DNA of 64,000 nucleotides from contig CAJBNH010000008.1 of the NCBI GenBank assembly GCA_903955385.1, positions 35,832 to 99,831 of the forward strand. Direction: 5' to 3'. The notes beneath the pieces were generated by a model, which saw nothing but the letters and a program-made list of their open reading frames with translations, was not told the origin of the DNA and did no database searches. The position numbers and the translations under genes were made by a program. This DNA comes from an uncultured Myxococcales bacterium (GTDB lineage Bacteria > Myxococcota_A > UBA9042). Below, one piece after another: positions 50,225 to 59,406 of the stretch; within the stretch, counting starts at the first letter, position 1; each line of letters opens with the position of its first letter.

Positions 50225-51921
50225 CCGTGGCCATCGCCGCGACTCCTCGCAAACGCAGCCGCCGTTGGCTTGTTGGCGGCGTCGGTCTGGTTGTGGCCGT
50301 CGCGTTGCTGGTCGGCGTGTGGACAAGCACGGAGCCTGCGCCCCAACGCTTCTCGCTGGACGCTTGGACGCCCCGAGACTCGGGGCCCGTAGCTTGGCTG
50401 GATGAGCTGGCGCCGGTTGCCCGGGGCGTGCGTCACTTTGTCGACCGCGTGCCTGGCGCCCGCGGCGTCCAGGAGGCTCTGGCGTTGACGGCGGGCTTGG
50501 ACGTCCTGGACCCCGCGGCCGTGGAAGCTGCCGGGTTTCGCATGGATGCGGGTCTGGTCGGCTATCGGTTCCAGGACGCCGTGTGGCTCGTGCTGCCGGT
50601 CCGTGGACCCCATGCTGTCGACCACTTGCTGAAGGTGCTGCGGCAGCGTGGGTATGAGCCCCGGCTGGATCTGGCACCGCTGGACGGTGTCCTTCGCCAC
50701 TACGCCGTCGCCGCACGTGGCAACGCGAAGCGCGAGGCCCTGCACCTGTGGCAGCTGCCGGATGCGATCGTGACGCGGTGGCATCCCGGCGCGGCAGAGA
50801 CGCCTCCGACGCCCCAGCACGTTCAGCAGCTCTGGCACGCTTGGCGGATCTCGCCGCGGCTGCCTGCCGGTACGCTGAAAGCGAGACAAGGCGAAATTCA
50901 CGTGCGCGCAGAGCTCTCTGCCGATGGCGAGATCGCGACAGCTGCCCGTGCGGCCTTGGGTCCCGCGAACCTGCTGGTCGGGTCGCTGGTCGACCGCGCG
51001 CGCCGCGTGCAGGCCGACCTGCGCGTCGACACGGCGTGGCCAGAGCTGCGGGTGGTCCTGCAGTCAGAGCCCGGGGCGACGGTGGACATCGCCGACTACC
51101 ACTTCCGTTACCTGCAAGGCGGCCCCGCAGCGCTGCTGGACTTGGGCGATCTGTTGCCGGACGAGACGGTCTTGTTGGCGCGCACACGGCTGAATCCCTT
51201 GTCGTGGAAGGTGCTTCCCGCGTTCGTGCAGGACCGCGTGCTACCTGCATCGCTGCTGTCGGTGCTGCACCCGGCGCTGTCGGGCGTGGACGCGCGTACT
51301 GCGTTGCTGGGGGCTCTGGACGGTCAACTGGCGGCAGGACTCCTGGGGGTGGCGGATGAAGTGCCGCTGGATCCCCGGGCCTGGACGCAACTCTCTGCCA
51401 GACAGGTCCTTCGCGGCTTTGTGGCCGTGTCCTTCACCACCGATACCCAAGCGCTCGCATTCGTGGAGCAGGTGCGGGCAGCGCTTGGGTCGCTGCAGGT
51501 GGCGACTCCGCCTGCGCAATTCGGCCGCTGGATCGGTCTGACGGTCGAGGGTCCAGAGGCGCCTTGGTGGTTGCTGCGTGATGGCCGCAAGGTGGTCGTA
51601 CTGTCCGGTCAGGGGGTGGGCGAGGACCTGGCCCGCACGGCCGGCGGCAAGTTCCCAACCTTGGGCAAGGCCGCGACGGGCGAGCTGGAGCAGGCGCTGG
51701 TGCAAGGCAAGGATTGGTGGACGGGGGCGAGTGCGATGACCCCGCGCATCGCGAGATCCTTGCGAAGACGCGGTGTTCCGGACCACTTCGTGCAGATGCT
51801 TTCGTCTCTTGCCGCAGTGTCGGTGGCCGTCAAGCTGGGGGCGGACGGTGTGGAGGCCGTCGTGCAGCTGCGTCCTGCCGAGCTGGAGGTGCAGCCCGCC
51901 ACGCCCGCGGAGGCCCCATGA
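50221..51921 (+). CDS. Unrecognised single-pass membrane protein
   Basis: 566 residues from GTG 50221 overlapping the wecB stop. A membrane helix at about 15-34 (RWLVGGVGLVVAVALLVGVW) is followed by a long, probably periplasmic region with alternating beta-like segments and few cysteines. Motif candidates: none. It resembles the proteins sometimes annotated DUF3352 in its repeated LPDETVLLARTRL-type strand pattern, but this is weak. The next gene, a LolD-like ATPase, overlaps by 4 nt. Confidence 0.6.
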   Translation: MTVAIAATPRKRSRRWLVGGVGLVVAVALLVGVWTSTEPAPQRFSLDAWTPRDSGPVAWLDELAPVARGVRHFVDRVPGARGVQEALALTAGLDVLDPAAVEAAGFRMDAGLVGYRFQDAVWLVLPVRGPHAVDHLLKVLRQRGYEPRLDLAPLDGVLRHYAVAARGNAKREALHLWQLPDAIVTRWHPGAAETPPTPQHVQQLWHAWRISPRLPAGTLKARQGEIHVRAELSADGEIATAARAALGPANLLVGSLVDRARRVQADLRVDTAWPELRVVLQSEPGATVDIADYHFRYLQGGPAALLDLGDLLPDETVLLARTRLNPLSWKVLPAFVQDRVLPASLLSVLHPALSGVDARTALLGALDGQLAAGLLGVADEVPLDPRAWTQLSARQVLRGFVAVSFTTDTQALAFVEQVRAALGSLQVATPPAQFGRWIGLTVEGPEAPWWLLRDGRKVVVLSGQGVGEDLARTAGGKFPTLGKAATGELEQALVQGKDWWTGASAMTPRIARSLRRRGVPDHFVQMLSSLAAVSVAVKLGADGVEAVVQLRPAELEVQPATPAEAP

Positions 51922-52688
51922 CCTCCCCGTTGCCACCTGCCGTTCGGCCGGCACGTGCAGCGTCGGTCAGCGACGGCGCCACTGCGGCGAGGTCGGCGAT
52001 TCGCGCCAAGGGTCTGACCCGACGGTTCCAGTCAGAGGATCGTGTCGTTGAGGCGCTGCGCGGCATCGACTTGGATGTACGCGTCGGTGAGGCCGTGGCG
52101 GTCATGGGGCGCAGCGGTGCCGGCAAGTCCACGCTGCTGAACCTGATCGGCGCTTTGGACCGCGGCTACGGCGGCGAGTTGCAGGTCTTTGGTCAAGAGG
52201 TGCGACTGCTGCCCGACCGCGCCCTGGCCCGCTTTCGCAATCGCCAGATCGGCTTCGTGTTTCAGGCCTTCAACCTGCTGCCCAACCTGAGCGTGGGCGA
52301 CAACATCCTGCTGCCCGGCTCGTTCGGCACCGACCTGGACGACGTCGAGCTGCGCGCGCGTGCGCGGCGGTTGTTGGGCGAGATGGACCTGGCCGACCGC
52401 TTTGACCAGCGTCCCATGCAGATGTCTGGCGGTGAGCGGCAACGGGTGGCCATCGCGCGTGCGCTGCTGTTGGAGCCGCCGCTGCTGGTGTGCGACGAGC
52501 CGACGGGCAGTCTGGACGGTCACACGGCCCGGCAGATCCTTCGGGTGCTCCAGGACATCCGCACGCGCTTTGGGACCACGCTTGTGCTGGTGACCCATGA
52601 CCCTTCGGTAGCGGCGATGGCGGACCGGGTCGTGACGCTGGACCGCGGGCTGCTGCTGGACCCCGCAGCGACGGAGGCGGCGCCATGA
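51918..52688 (+). CDS. LolD/MacB-type ABC ATP-binding protein
   Basis: 256 residues from ATG 51918, overlapping the previous stop. Walker A GRSGAGKS (64-71), Q-loop GFVFQAFNLLPNLSV, signature MSGGERQRVA, Walker B LLVCDEPTGSLD, and His of VLVTHD are intact. The short form and context with a MacB-like permease fit the LolCDE/MacAB-type system, which moves lipoproteins or other substrates out of the inner membrane. N-terminal 30 residues are a low-complexity extension. Confidence 0.85.
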   Translation: MTSPLPPAVRPARAASVSDGATAARSAIRAKGLTRRFQSEDRVVEALRGIDLDVRVGEAVAVMGRSGAGKSTLLNLIGALDRGYGGELQVFGQEVRLLPDRALARFRNRQIGFVFQAFNLLPNLSVGDNILLPGSFGTDLDDVELRARARRLLGEMDLADRFDQRPMQMSGGERQRVAIARALLLEPPLLVCDEPTGSLDGHTARQILRVLQDIRTRFGTTLVLVTHDPSVAAMADRVVTLDRGLLLDPAATEAAP

Positions 52689-54391
52689 GGACCCGTCGGC
52701 TGGTCGTCCTGATCGGCGGCAACCTGCGTGCAAGCCGCGTGCGGGCGCTGCTGGCGATGGTCGGCATCGTGGTGGGCACCGCGCTGCTGGTGTTCTTCGT
52801 CGGCCTTGGTGAAGGCCTGCGCGAGCGGGTGCTGAACAAGATCTTTCCGGTCAACCAGTTGGAGATCGAGCCGCGGGCCGTGCAGATCTTCGGCATCGAA
52901 CAGGTGGTGGGGCAGGAGCCGTTGGACGACGCGCGTGTGCAGCAGGTGGCTCGGCTCAAAGGGGTCGTGCGAGCTTTCGGCAAACAGAAGTCCAGCTTTC
53001 CCGCGCGCTTGTGGGGCGGCAAGGAACTGATCGGTTACAACCTGTTTACCGAAGCGTTTTTCGACGGCCTGCCGGTCGACATGGTGCGACCGGAGCTCGA
53101 GGAGCTGGAGGACGTTCAGGGCAAGCAGCGGCTGGCCGCCCGGCGCAAGCCCGATCGCTGTGACATGGACTTGGACTGTCGTGCCGGCCAGCTGTGTCGT
53201 GAAGGCGTGTGCGAAGTGATCGTGTGGGCGGACCGGTTTCGTGCCGATCCACTGATCGTGCTGCCGTGCGCGACCGACGCCGAGTGTGCCAAGGGCGCGA
53301 CCTGCAAGGCGGGACGCTGCCGGGTCCTTGCGGGTGCGGGGCCAGTGGCGGGTGGGGAAGCTGGCGAACCCCAGCGGTGCCTGCTCGCGGCTCCAGCCGG
53401 TCACGGCCGCGACCTGGTGTTCGAGAATGAGCATGGGGTGTTGGCCGTCGCCTGTGCCGACCCAACCGGGTGGTGTCCCGGAGAGGGCACCTGTCCGCCG
53501 ACGCAATACTGTGCCGGCGACCATCCGGAGACGACGCTCGGTTGGTGCGAGGAGCCCCTGCCCGCCGTCATCAACCCGTTGCTGCTCGAAGTGTTCAACA
53601 GCGACATGGCACGGTCGCTGGGCGCGGCACCGATTGCTTCGGTGGCGGCCCTGTACGGCATCCGGTTCCACGTGGCGTTTGGCGACTCCTACTTCAGCGA
53701 GGACGCGGCGCGGGCCCGACAGCAGTACAAGCAGGCGGTGATCGTCGGATTCTCCCGGAAGGCACCAGAGTTGGGCGTGGCCTTGCCGTTGCCGGTGGTG
53801 CGTCACTTCAATGCGCGTTACCGCGGTCCCGAGTCGGCCCAGACCTACGACGCCGTGTTGGTCGAGACCGCGAGCAACGAGTCGATTCCGCAAGTGATCG
53901 TCGGCGCGGAGCAGGCGGGCTTCTCGCTGTCGCGCAAGTCGCGGGCGGCGCGCACCTTTGGCACCGTCGTGTTCGTCACTACGCTTGCGCTGTTGTTGCT
54001 GGCGGCCGTCGTGTTGTTCGTGGCGGCCGTGCAGATCGCCCAGACGTTCGCGATGTTGGTGCACGAAAGGCGCAGGGAGATCGGGATCTTGCGCGCGGTC
54101 GGAGCGGCCCGGTCGGACATTTTGGTGTTGGTGCTTGGCGAAGCGGCGGTCATCGGTGCCGTGGGCGGTACGTTGGGGATCGGTTTGGCGCGTGGCGCAG
54201 CTTGGGCGGTCGATCTGGTTGCCCGGCAGGCGTTGCAGGACGTCCCGTTGGTGCCGCAGGGCTTCTTCGAATTCCCTTGGTGGACCACACCCTTGGCCCT
54301 GGGCGTCGCGCTGGTGTTCTGCACGGTGGGGGCACTGGGACCGGCGCGGCGGGCGTCGAAGCTGGACCCGGCGACCGTTCTGGCGCAGTAG
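52685..54391 (+). CDS. MacB/FtsX-type permease with Cys-rich periplasmic insert
   Basis: 568 residues from ATG 52685. The topology is one N-terminal helix (about 20-42), a periplasmic part, and three C-terminal helices (first about 428-455), ending in the FtsX domain (REIGILRAVGAARSDILVLVL). Inside the periplasmic part, residues 159-288 hold 14 cysteines in motifs such as CDMDLDC-x4-LC-x3-VC and CATDAEC, the pattern of Cys-rich repeats found in the lipoproteins of this window. No adapter (MacA) is adjacent. It is coupled to the ATPase. Confidence 0.85.
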   Translation: MRTRRLVVLIGGNLRASRVRALLAMVGIVVGTALLVFFVGLGEGLRERVLNKIFPVNQLEIEPRAVQIFGIEQVVGQEPLDDARVQQVARLKGVVRAFGKQKSSFPARLWGGKELIGYNLFTEAFFDGLPVDMVRPELEELEDVQGKQRLAARRKPDRCDMDLDCRAGQLCREGVCEVIVWADRFRADPLIVLPCATDAECAKGATCKAGRCRVLAGAGPVAGGEAGEPQRCLLAAPAGHGRDLVFENEHGVLAVACADPTGWCPGEGTCPPTQYCAGDHPETTLGWCEEPLPAVINPLLLEVFNSDMARSLGAAPIASVAALYGIRFHVAFGDSYFSEDAARARQQYKQAVIVGFSRKAPELGVALPLPVVRHFNARYRGPESAQTYDAVLVETASNESIPQVIVGAEQAGFSLSRKSRAARTFGTVVFVTTLALLLLAAVVLFVAAVQIAQTFAMLVHERRREIGILRAVGAARSDILVLVLGEAAVIGAVGGTLGIGLARGAAWAVDLVARQALQDVPLVPQGFFEFPWWTTPLALGVALVFCTVGALGPARRASKLDPATVLAQ

Positions 54392-54446
54392 CCCTCCGGC
54401 GCGTCCGATGGCGTGGCGACTCCGGTGCCGCCGCCGCAACTCCGTC

Positions 54447-54475
54447 TTGCCCTTTGTGTCGGCCCCCCCTAGGCT
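54447..54475 (+). promoter_or_regulatory. Candidate sigma-70 promoter
   Basis: TTGCCC at 54447-54452, 17-nt spacer, TAGGCT at 54470-54475; ATG 54518 follows about 40 nt later with GGAGG upstream. Confidence 0.5.
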
Positions 54476-54517
54476 CAGTTCTTCAGCGATCGCTTCGTCG
54501 GCGGATGGAGGCAGACT

Positions 54518-56623
54518 ATGGTCAAGCGGGCGTACCTGCACGTGTTCCTGATGAGCTTGGGGTGTTTCTTGGCCTCGCCGGCGACGGCGGCCACTCCAGC
54601 AACGCTGCAGATCGAAGGTGCGCTGCTGGCGACAGGCGGCGGTCCCGCGGCGGACGGCGACTACACCCTGGCGTTCAAGCTGTTCAAGAAGGCCGACGAC
54701 GCCCAGCCTTTCTGGCAGGAACCGGGCGTGACGGTGACGGTTTCCGGCGGTCAGTTCGCCTACGTGCTGGGCGCCAAGGTTCCGCTGGCCGCTTCGGCAC
54801 TGGTTGGCGGCGAGGCTTGGTTGTCGGTGCAGGTCGGCTCGGACCCGGCACTTCCCGCCAAGCCCATGCATTCCGTGCCGTTTTCACTGCGGGCGGCGCT
54901 GGCGGACGGGCTCGATTGCTCCGGTTGCGTGGGCGTGGGGCAGATCGATCCACAGGCGCTGGCTCCCTTTGCCAAGGCGGCGGACCTCGCCAAGGTCGCG
55001 ACCTCTGGAGCCTATGCCGACCTCTCGGGAGCCCCGGACTTGTCGGGTTTCGCCAAGACGGGCTCGCTGGCGGCCGTGGCATTGACGGGTGGTTACGCTG
55101 ACTTGGAAGGTGGACCTGACCTGACCGCGTTTGCGAAGCAGAGCGATCTGGCCAAAGTCGCGACTTCGGGAGCCTACGGGGACCTGGCGGATCCACCGGT
55201 CCTCGCCAAGGTCGGCACCGCGTGCGGAACCGGACTTGTCGTCACCGGGCTCGCGGCCGACGGAAGCCTGCAGTGCGGTCAGGCGACGACGCTGCCCGCC
55301 GATGGTTTGGACGACGTCTCCAACGGAATGCTGACCAACCAGTTCAAGGATGTCGCGGGCAGCACCAAGGCGTTCGCCATCCCCGACAACAACCCGGTGG
55401 GTGTCAGCGACCAGATCGACGTCCCGGATTTGGGGACGGCGCAGCAGCTGACGATCACACTTTCGCTCGTGAATTCGGACATTTCCAAGATCAAGTTGGT
55501 GGTCTACGACCCGACGGGGGCGCCGTTCACCTTGTACGACAAGGGTTCGAAGGGCACCGACCTCAAGACTACCTTCCCTGACCCGACCAAGACGGTCAGC
55601 GGCGATCTGACGTCCTGGGTGGGCAAGAACCCGAAGGGCAAGTGGAGCCTGACGGTCATCGACACGGGCTTCCTGAACAACGCCAATGACGGCCAGGTGC
55701 TGTCCTGGAGCATCGACGTCTCGACGCTGTCCAACCAGAAGACGGAGTCCAAGGGGGTGTTGCTCGTGTCCGGAGGCTTTCGCTTGCCGCTGGCGAGTGC
55801 CAAGAACATCCCGTGCAACGCCGCGAATTTTGGGTTTATGTACGGTGACCCAGCCACCAAGGCGGTCTACATCTGCAACGGAACCGACTACACCCAGATC
55901 TCGCTGGTCGTCCCTGGCACCAAGGAGAATCCTGCGCTGAGCTGCAAGGACCTGCTGACCAAGCAGTCCACGACCAAGACCGGCGTCTACTGGCTGGACC
56001 CCGACGGCGCGGGCGCAGGCGTTGCCTTTCAGGCGTACTGCGACATGACGACCGACGGCGGTGGCTGGACACTCGTTTGGAGCAACACCCGCGGCGGCTC
56101 TGGCAAGCCGACCACCTCGATGCCGTGGGCCAAGGCCATCGACACAGCGCCGCTGTTCACCGGCACGCTGGGCGACAACCTCGAGGCGTTCACCGTCTAC
56201 ACCGGCCTGAAGCACTGGGCCGGACTGTCCCCGACCAAGCAGCTCCGGTACTCGTGGGCCAACGACAACGGCTCAGCCATCGACCAGAGCTACCGGTGCA
56301 CCTATGACCTCAATGCCGCGGCCTCGTACACCCTCTCGTTCAGCGCCTGCAGCCAGCTGATCGGCTCCGCCGTACCAGGCCTGGTCAGCTACCACAGCGG
56401 CCGGGCGTTCAGCACGTACAACAACGACAGTTCGGGCAGTTGCGCCAGCACCTACAGCGCCACCCCATGGTGGTACGGGGGCTGTTGGGATGGCAGCATC
56501 AACGGCGGTGGCGAGAACACCGGCGGCGGCTACTTCAACGGTGCATACTGGATGGGGTCGACCCCGGCGTGGGGCAACGACAACGGTCAGGGCGCTGGCA
56601 ACGGTTGGATCTTCGTGCGCTGA
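54518..56623 (+). CDS. Exported protein with 27-residue repeats, P-domain and fibrinogen-like domain
   Basis: 701 residues. A signal peptide is visible (cut after ATA at about 24). An N-terminal domain (about 25-150; LQIEGALLATGGGPAADGDY) is followed by three 27-residue repeats with pattern LA-VA-SG-Y-DL-G-PDL (from 157), as seen in phage tail fibres. Then comes a proprotein-convertase P-domain (about 287-402; IPDNNPVGVSDQIDVPDL, GKWSLTVIDTGF) without any protease. The C-terminus (about 470-701) starts SCKDLL, TGVYWLDPDG, YCDMTTDGGGWTLVWS, a fibrinogen-related domain. Probably a surface adhesin or fibre (inference). Confidence 0.8.
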   Translation: MVKRAYLHVFLMSLGCFLASPATAATPATLQIEGALLATGGGPAADGDYTLAFKLFKKADDAQPFWQEPGVTVTVSGGQFAYVLGAKVPLAASALVGGEAWLSVQVGSDPALPAKPMHSVPFSLRAALADGLDCSGCVGVGQIDPQALAPFAKAADLAKVATSGAYADLSGAPDLSGFAKTGSLAAVALTGGYADLEGGPDLTAFAKQSDLAKVATSGAYGDLADPPVLAKVGTACGTGLVVTGLAADGSLQCGQATTLPADGLDDVSNGMLTNQFKDVAGSTKAFAIPDNNPVGVSDQIDVPDLGTAQQLTITLSLVNSDISKIKLVVYDPTGAPFTLYDKGSKGTDLKTTFPDPTKTVSGDLTSWVGKNPKGKWSLTVIDTGFLNNANDGQVLSWSIDVSTLSNQKTESKGVLLVSGGFRLPLASAKNIPCNAANFGFMYGDPATKAVYICNGTDYTQISLVVPGTKENPALSCKDLLTKQSTTKTGVYWLDPDGAGAGVAFQAYCDMTTDGGGWTLVWSNTRGGSGKPTTSMPWAKAIDTAPLFTGTLGDNLEAFTVYTGLKHWAGLSPTKQLRYSWANDNGSAIDQSYRCTYDLNAAASYTLSFSACSQLIGSAVPGLVSYHSGRAFSTYNNDSSGSCASTYSATPWWYGGCWDGSINGGGENTGGGYFNGAYWMGSTPAWGNDNGQGAGNGWIFVR
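54986..55228 (+). repeat. Three tandem 81-bp coding repeats
   Basis: Units start at 54986, 55067 and 55148, each encoding 27 residues with the consensus LA-VA-[ST]G-Y-DL-G-PDL; the third is partial. The same repeat with the same period occurs in the gene starting at 62723. Confidence 0.75.
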
Positions 56624-56703
56624 CGCTGGCGTCGCAGTTGCCTCGGCCCCTGACAACGGACCTGCATCGTCCCCGAGCAAGCTCGGCCTCCACGACCCAC
56701 GAA

Positions 56704-56789
56704 TGACGCAGACCGTGGTCTTCGCGCCCCTGCCGCACTGCGTCAATTGCGTCATTGCGGTTGCATCGGCAGCGCTGGCCCCTTACAGT
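56704..56789 (+). promoter_or_regulatory. Promoter with TGCGTCA repeats before lipoprotein gene
   Basis: TTGCAT at 56761-56766, 17-nt spacer and TACAGT at 56784-56789. Just upstream, TGCGTCA occurs at 56739-56745 and 56748-56754, and its inverse TGACGCA at 56704-56710, making a direct pair and an inverted repeat. This could be the site of an activator. A small UUCG-loop hairpin (GGACT/GGTCC) follows at about 56800-56813, just before the ribosome-binding site GGAGGGG. Confidence 0.45.
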
Positions 56790-56822
56790 AGCGCCCTTGG
56801 ACTTTCGGGTCCGGAGGGGAAC

Positions 56823-58676
56823 ATGCTGCGAGAACTGCTTGCGAATTGTAGTGTGGTGCTGGTGTTGCTGGGCGCCGTGGGGATGGCGGCGTGCAGCGAA
56901 TCTGCGACTCCCGGCGGGGCCGTGGCCCAGGTCACCTGCAATCCCGACCTTGCCTCCGACTGTGAGGGCGGCTGGTCCTGCGACCCGGTCAAGAAGGTCT
57001 GCGTCGCAACGTTGACTTGCGACGACGTCGTTGGCCCCAAGTGCCCCAACGGCAAGAAGTGCGTGAACGCCGAGTGCGTGCCCGACTTCAGCGGCGCCGA
57101 CGTGACCGATGCGGGCGACTCCACCGCGGCCGACACCGCCGAGACCGTCGAGGACGTTCCGGTCGGCAGCGACGTCGTTGTGACGCCCCCGGACAACAGC
57201 TGCTCGACCTGCGCGAAGGACGAGGACTGCGGCGCCGACAAGCAGTGCATCCAGTTGCTCAGCGGCTTCTACTGCGTCAAGAAGTGCACGGAATTCAACG
57301 ACTGCACCTCAGGTTTCACTTGCGAGAAGGTCAGCGCCGACTCGTCGACCCAGAAGCACTGCGTCCTTCCGTCGTATGACTGCGCCGGCTGCGCAGTGGA
57401 TGGTTGCGGCGCGGGCGAGAAGTGCAACTTGAAGGTCAGCCCGCCCGTCTGCGGTGCCGTCAAGGCCCAGTGCGAGGACTGCCAACTCGACAAGGACTGC
57501 GACAACGGCTTCCGCTGCGTCAAGCAGGGTTCGTCCAAGGTCTGCGCTCCCGACTGCTCCAACGGCCAAGTCTGCCCCGACAAAAGCACCTGCACCGCGT
57601 TCGTCGGCGTCCCTGGCAAGGCCTGCGCCTTCCAGTCGGCAGCCTGCTGCTACGGCGCGACCTGCACCGTGTCCTGCACCGGTTGCTCGGCCGACAAGTG
57701 CATCGCCGGCAAGTGCGTTGACTGCACCGCGGACAGCCACTGCACGGGCGGCAGCTGCAACCTGACCTCGCACAGCTGCACGACGGCCGGCTCCTGCGCG
57801 TCCGAGACTCCCATCAAGCTCAGCACCGGGGTCTGCGTGCAGTGCACCAACAACACCCACTGCTCGGGCATCGCGAACTCGCCAGTCTGCAACGCTGCGA
57901 CCAACAAGTGCGAGGCCTCTACCGCCTCCAACGAGTGCGCTGCTTGCGGTGGTGCGTACCCCGGGTGCGTCGAGATCAACGGCACGTGGTCCTGCGTCGA
58001 GTGCACGACTCACGACGACTGCAAGGCCAAGGATGCCGGCACTTGCTCGGCGAAGACCTACACCTGCTCCGGCACCGTCGCCGGTCCTGGCAAGACCACC
58101 GGCGATTGCAAGTCCGACGTCGACTGTGTCAACTCGGGCACGACGTCGTTTGACCTCGCATGCGACACCAAGACCGGCCTTTGCTATGACAAGGCGGGCG
58201 GTTGCGACAACGTCACGGCCTTCTGCAACGCGGGCAAGGGCTCGGTCTGTCAGTCGCTGACCGACATGATGTCGGGTGGTGCTGGCGGCCTGCCGATTCC
58301 CGGCGGCAGCGGACTGCCCAGCGGCGGCGGACCGCTCGACGGCAAGTGCACCTGCGGCGGCACGACCGGCGGCAGCAGTGGCTACACGATGAAGCAGGAG
58401 TGCGCTCTGCTCGCCGGCTTCGACCCCACCCTGAAGAACTGCAACTGCGCGACCGACCCGACCAATGCCAACTGCACCAGCATGATCCTCGGGGATTGCT
58501 GCCAGCAGAGCGGCGGCAGCACGGCAACGGACCCGATCGCCTGCATGATGGCGGCACTCGCCGGCGGCTCCCAGCCGGACGAGGCCTGCTTCGGGCAGAC
58601 CTGCTCGATGGGTCTGGGCTGCTTCATGCCCAGCGCTGGCGGCGGACAGGGCTCTTGCGGCGGCAGCCTGTTCTAG
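56823..58676 (+). CDS. Large Cys-rich lipoprotein
   Basis: 617 residues from ATG 56823 with GGAGGGGAAC upstream. A lipobox (MAAC, Cys24) ends the signal. After a low-complexity Asp/Thr/Val linker come many CxxDxDC-type units (CAKDEDCGADKQC, CQLDKDCDNGFRC, CTADSHCTGGSC), giving well over 50 cysteines. The C-terminal half has Gly/Ser-rich stretches and CNCATDPTNANC. Similar units occur in the other lipoproteins of the window. No enzyme motif. Probably a surface protein that depends on disulfides; it converges with the LysM lipoprotein gene. Confidence 0.8.
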   Translation: MLRELLANCSVVLVLLGAVGMAACSESATPGGAVAQVTCNPDLASDCEGGWSCDPVKKVCVATLTCDDVVGPKCPNGKKCVNAECVPDFSGADVTDAGDSTAADTAETVEDVPVGSDVVVTPPDNSCSTCAKDEDCGADKQCIQLLSGFYCVKKCTEFNDCTSGFTCEKVSADSSTQKHCVLPSYDCAGCAVDGCGAGEKCNLKVSPPVCGAVKAQCEDCQLDKDCDNGFRCVKQGSSKVCAPDCSNGQVCPDKSTCTAFVGVPGKACAFQSAACCYGATCTVSCTGCSADKCIAGKCVDCTADSHCTGGSCNLTSHSCTTAGSCASETPIKLSTGVCVQCTNNTHCSGIANSPVCNAATNKCEASTASNECAACGGAYPGCVEINGTWSCVECTTHDDCKAKDAGTCSAKTYTCSGTVAGPGKTTGDCKSDVDCVNSGTTSFDLACDTKTGLCYDKAGGCDNVTAFCNAGKGSVCQSLTDMMSGGAGGLPIPGGSGLPSGGGPLDGKCTCGGTTGGSSGYTMKQECALLAGFDPTLKNCNCATDPTNANCTSMILGDCCQQSGGSTATDPIACMMAALAGGSQPDEACFGQTCSMGLGCFMPSAGGGQGSCGGSLF

Positions 58677-58712
58677 GCAGTCACCCCGTAGACTTCTTGA
58701 AATGAAAGGGAA

Positions 58713-59339
58713 CTACTTGGCCGGGTGCGCGACCTGCGGCGCCTTGGCCGGGTGTGCAATCCTCGCGGCTGCGGGGCCGCCGGGCTTGACCGCGGACTTG
58801 CCACCGACCGGCTTGCGTCCGGCGACGGCAGGGGCCGTCACGGGGGGCCTGTGTCCGCGGCCGCGCTTGAGGGCGAGTCGGGCGGCCCGCTTGGCGGCTC
58901 GCTCGTCGGCTTGGGCCTTCAGCTTGGCGCGCACCTTGGCGGCGGCGACTTCGACGGCTGCCTTCTTGCGGGCATCGCGACGGGCGATGAAGGAATCGAC
59001 CAAGTCCTTGCTGGTGCGGATCTGCAGGACCATGCCGGGGCTGAGCGTATTGTCCGTCAGGCCGTTGTCGCGCAGGATGCTGTCGACGGTGACGCCCAGC
59101 TGGCGGGCGATGTCACCCATGTAGCGTTCGTCCTCGATGGCGACCGGATGCATGGCCGCAGTGGGACGCGAGGGGCGCACGCCGCGGACGGTCGTCCGTG
59201 ACGCAGTGCCGCTGCCGGCCTGCAACACCTTGTCGGACAAGCCGTTCAGGTCCTGCAGCGAGTCGCAACCGCCCAGGACGAGTCCGCCGCCCAACTGGCC
59301 AACGAGCAACCATGCCATCCAACGAGACGGGCGCCACAT
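58713..59339 (-). CDS. LysM-domain lipoprotein
   Basis: 208 residues from ATG 59339 with GGGAGG 8 nt upstream; ATG 59345 is too close to that site. Lipobox LGGC (Cys25). A LysM domain at about 68-108 (YMGDIARQLGVTVDSILRDNGLTDNTLSPGMVLQI-type sequence) suggests peptidoglycan binding. The C-terminal half is rich in Lys, Ala and Pro with two HPAK-like motifs near the end. Probably tethers the outer or inner membrane to the wall (inference). Divergent from the CPBP protease gene. Confidence 0.78.
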   Translation of the reverse strand: MWRPSRWMAWLLVGQLGGGLVLGGCDSLQDLNGLSDKVLQAGSGTASRTTVRGVRPSRPTAAMHPVAIEDERYMGDIARQLGVTVDSILRDNGLTDNTLSPGMVLQIRTSKDLVDSFIARRDARKKAAVEVAAAKVRAKLKAQADERAAKRAARLALKRGRGHRPPVTAPAVAGRKPVGGKSAVKPGGPAAARIAHPAKAPQVAHPAK

Positions 59340-59406
59340 GTGCATTACCTCCCGCGGGAAGCCTACCTCCGGGCCTGCACGCCGCCAGTTTTTCGAGCGT
59401 TTGCGG

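Noticed and set aside
54986..55228. Phage or prophage origin of the fibre-like repeats
   Set aside because: No phage structural, integrase or lysis gene is nearby, and the repeats are joined to P-domain and fibrinogen-like domains behind a signal peptide.
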